Shown piece after piece: positions 60,740-64,000 of a stretch of 64,000 nucleotides of DNA. Position 1 is the first letter of the stretch. The number at the start of each line of letters is the position of its first letter. This DNA is from Paragordius varius (taxonomy: Eukaryota; Nematomorpha). The stretch covers positions 1,054,001 to 1,118,000 of the forward strand of contig OZ176053.1 in assembly GCA_964247055.1 (NCBI GenBank), read 5' to 3'. Made by a program: the position numbers and the translations under genes. The notes beneath the pieces are model-generated. The model did not search any database. It saw only the letters and a program-made list of their open reading frames with translations, and was not told the origin of the DNA.

Positions 60740-63700
60740 CACGATAATTTTGTAATATAGATATTTTTGTGATATATTTCGGTATTTTTAATATACAATA
60801 AATATCTCATTTACGTGTGGTCCCATCTTACATTGGTAGCCAAGACGCAATGACGGACAAACCAATGAACATAGTAGCTTTTAGCGCTATTGACAAAGTA
60901 TTAATAATATCGATCGTTTACAATATGGTTACAAACACAGTAATAAAAGCTACCGACAACCAATAGCAAAAACGTCTACAGCATGCAGGCACTGTGGCAA
61001 CGCGCACACGCTCAATCCGCGTGAAAACAGACGTGCAAATGTGGTAAAACCATTTCGCACGAAATGTGTTGAAGGATATAACCGTATAGCCAAAATTGAG
61101 CTCAAACACCGTTGATTTTATATAATAAATGGCCGGAGGAAAGATATTTACGACACCGGTTCAGATGTAAACGTGATAAATACAACATGGCAACAAGTGG
61201 GCAAGCCGAAACTCCGCCCGATGCCGCCGGTCAAATCGTGCAACAACACCACACTTCCAATGATAGGCATCTCAACCGTAAACTTGGAGATGCACGGTAA
61301 ACAAGTGAAGGGGGGCATATGTGTCCTGAGTAAAAAAATGGGGATGGGACCGCTTATTGCGGACTAGACTAAATGACCAAATTCCAGGAAATGCCACAGG
61401 TTAAAGTAAATTACCTTAAATAAAATAAAATTTGCGAAAATTTTAAGAAAGTTAGGGTGTTATAAAGACCTAGTAAAAATTCACATTGCAGCGAATGCGA
61501 TCCCGAAAATATGGCCATGTCGCATGGTGCCTTTTCCATTAAGAGAAAAGGTTGAAAGCTGACGAGGCTTCGATCCTAACATTATACCTCTGACATGGGC
61601 CACGCCTGCGGTTAATGTACTTAAACAAGAATATGCAGTGACTTTCGGGTGACGATTATAAGTGGTTGGAACAAGACTCTTATATTAACCCTTGTTGGAT
61701 GAGGTTGGCGTCAAAAATAGGCGAAGGTTATTTCCAAAAATTGAACTAAAAGATGCGTTCCAGATGCCAGTGGCAGAGGAATGTCAAAAATTATTAAATG
61801 CCGTTTGGACTGGCTACGGCATCCATAATTTTTCAACGGGTGTAGGAACAGGTGCTAACTGAGAGTTCGGGACCTTGTGTAAATTTAGATGTCGTTCTGG
61901 GGGGGAGGTAACACTGAAAGTGAACATATTAACAATTTAAATAGCGTATTAAACAGTCTCGATAAGGCCGGATTCCTATAGGGACAAGATAAAATAATGA
62001 TAGGTGCAGAAAGTGAACTCTTTACGGTTTAAAATATTGATAAAGGATATAAGCCCATGTATAAGCAAAATCAAGGCAATAGGGAACTCAAAAGGTGTGT
62101 GGATAAAAAGTCGTTACGTAGTCATTTAGGATTTCGTTTCATCAATGTTTTATACCAAAATTACAACTGATAGGTCCCTTACAAACATTAACTAGTAAAA
62201 ATACGAATCGGTCTTGGACCGAGAAAAATGAAAAACTAGCAGCTAAGAATTTGTTCGAAAAAGTGTTTTTAACACCATATAATTTTAATAGGAAATAGAT
62301 AATAGAAACGGGTGCGTCAGATTTAGGATTTGGGTGCATTTTTAGTCATGAGGTTAATTGTGAAAGGGTGCAGATCGCTTATGCCTCGCAAATATGTAGC
62401 AACGCCGAACGGAATTATTCCACTATCGAAAAATAATTAAAAGCAATATTGTTTGTAAAGTTTCATAGTTTCGTTAGAAAATTTGTAATATTAACTGATA
62501 GTTTACCATTAGTAAAGTTAATTAATAAAGATCGAAACTTAAAAGAAATACATAATGCTTAAGTTCTAATTGGATTAATTAAATAAATGAAAACGATTTT
62601 GAAATAAGTCACCAAAAAGGGGATCAAAATAAAACTGATCGAAATGGCGAATTGACGAGATCGATGCCTATGACAGATTATGCGGTCAATCGAGATTTTT
62701 AAATTGTCATAACGTGCGGTTAAGCAGAGATGTAATTTGAAACCGCATTAGATCCGGTATTTTAAAAAGTAATAAAAGCGTTAAACATCCATAAAGTTTG
62801 TAAACCGAAACACTTGTTGGCATATCAATATGGCTTGTTAATTTTAAATGATCTTATAATTCCAACACAGCGATCATAACAACGTAGAGACCATGAAAGC
62901 AATGGCCAGAGTTGCGTGTTATTGGCCAGAATTAGAAAACGGCCTGGCAAAACCTAGAGTCAGTACGAATCGTGCCAACGCAGTAGGCTAAATGTATCTC
63001 AGAATTCCACTTAGTGGGAATATAATTTGGTGTGTAAGAGCATTTGCCTATTGATATAGCTGGACCAGTAGACGGTTATTCTTGATTGTTGATAATCAAT
63101 AACGCCTATAAATGTGCAGAAGGGTTTTAAGATAAGGTAACTGGAGTGAATGTAATCCACAAACTAGAAGAAACTTTTGCAAAGTTTGGTTTTAATAGTT
63201 AGCGATAACGCATCGTATTTTAATAATGAGTAATTTACGTCAAGTAGGTAAAGTTACCCCTTACCGCATAAAAAGTAATGGAATGGTAGAACGATTAGGA
63301 GGTACGATTAAAAATAAATACAAGATAATAAAAAATAGTGTATCCACCCACGAAATTTTAACAATAGCCTATGGGTGTATGGAAATTCAATACACTCCAC
63401 GACTAATGAAATACCGGCTCAATTAATGCTCAAACCAAACCTTTTAAACTGGTTAAATAGTAGAGCAAGATTATTATATGCATCCCCCCACCTCAGTTTG
63501 CGATTAAAGAACCAGTAAGGATCAAAAATGAACTAAGTCCAGGTTGGCACGACGGAAAGATTACGGACCGTACAGTATTCATACAAGGTGTGAGACAAAG
63601 ACCGGAAGAAATTGTGAGAAAGCATATCGATCAAATCTTACACCAGCATCAAGCAACACAATAGTTTAGCCACAACATCAACCAACCACATCAAGCAACA

Positions 63701-64000
63701 CAAGTGATGATGTAATCACTGTCAGGGTTGATGTTATAAGAGCCGAATCTCAACCAAATAGCCCGAATACCCCCAATGACGAAACGGAATCGATTACCCA
63801 GACAACCACAAGTCTAAACAGTAATGATACCCAGAAACCTAGGACGACCGATCCCCCACAAAATATAGGAACGGTAGCCAGCGAGAATCTGTCAGAAATT
63901 CGTCCGCTTCCGTTAAGGTGGAATGATGTTATAGTTGTAACTTTCATTGTTACCACCTCGTTTCGAAATAGACTAATAGCTCATTTGTATAAACGTTTTT
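60505..64000 (+). mobile_element. Fossil Ty3/Gypsy LTR retroelement, right end beyond the window
   Basis: A left LTR starts TGTTATAG at about 60505 and probably ends near 60832. The same ~70 bp recur from 63927 to the window edge, the start of the right LTR, with clear differences between the two. Between them, in order, are traces of a gag end, an aspartic protease (DTGSD core near 61152), reverse transcriptase, RNase H (about 62300-62450, with YASQICSNAERNYSTIE) and the integrase C-terminal part (SNGMVERLGGTIKN near 63270). The order PR-RT-RH-IN is that of Ty3/Gypsy. GC content is higher than the host DNA. It is broken by well over ten interruptions and is clearly dead; divergence of the LTR starts suggests moderate age. 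Confidence 0.85.
60700..60736. repeat. (AT)n microsatellite inside the left LTR
   Basis: About 18 AT dinucleotides, the longest such tract in the window. Confidence 0.9.

Overview
This window is very AT-rich, mostly non-coding animal DNA. It has GT-AG introns, TATA promoters, hAT, Helitron-like, MITE, LINE and Ty3/Gypsy elements and a globin gene. That fits an invertebrate metazoan; the sequence does not fix the phylum.

Layout. 1-6.8 kb holds no recognisable gene but carries a complete-ended, decayed hAT transposon (3914-5532), a MITE and satellites. 6.86-12.05 kb holds a minus-strand globin gene: one exon carries the whole globin domain, and a second upstream exon, in matching splice phase, gives a long N-terminal extension. 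A short unrecognised two-exon plus-strand candidate lies inside the 3.9-kb intron between them. 12.4-15.9 kb shows only one protein-like, interrupted frame. 15,859-18,244 has the ends of a Helitron and is filled with a degenerate ~163-bp tandem repeat. 18.4-22.2 kb is a mosaic: an unassigned 130-residue frame, a LINE tail, a duplicated short repeat and two copies of a palindromic MITE.

The centre of the window (about 22.6-58.9 kb) is a head-to-tail array of eight copies of a four-exon gene. Each copy encodes a 130-residue secreted protein that I do not recognise. All eight keep start, stop, six splice sites and reading frame. Each also has the same ~130-bp promoter: a forkhead-like site, a palindrome ACCGG-N7-CCGGT, then a TATA box 14-17 bp further on. 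After subtracting inserted transposons, four successive units (2-5) come to 2973-2993 bp and unit 6 is 2990 bp uninterrupted, so the array grew by duplication of a ~2.98-kb unit. Insertions shared between units (the GTF2IRD2-like hAT in units 3, 4 and 5) and private ones (hAT in unit 2; BED-finger hAT and a 1.49-kb unclassified insert in unit 5) give a readable order of events. The end copies (1 and 8) are the most divergent.

59-64 kb holds an unassigned pair of minus-strand frames and a fossil Ty3/Gypsy retroelement that runs off the right edge.

The strongest candidate for an undescribed system is the eight-gene secreted-protein array with its shared promoter module.
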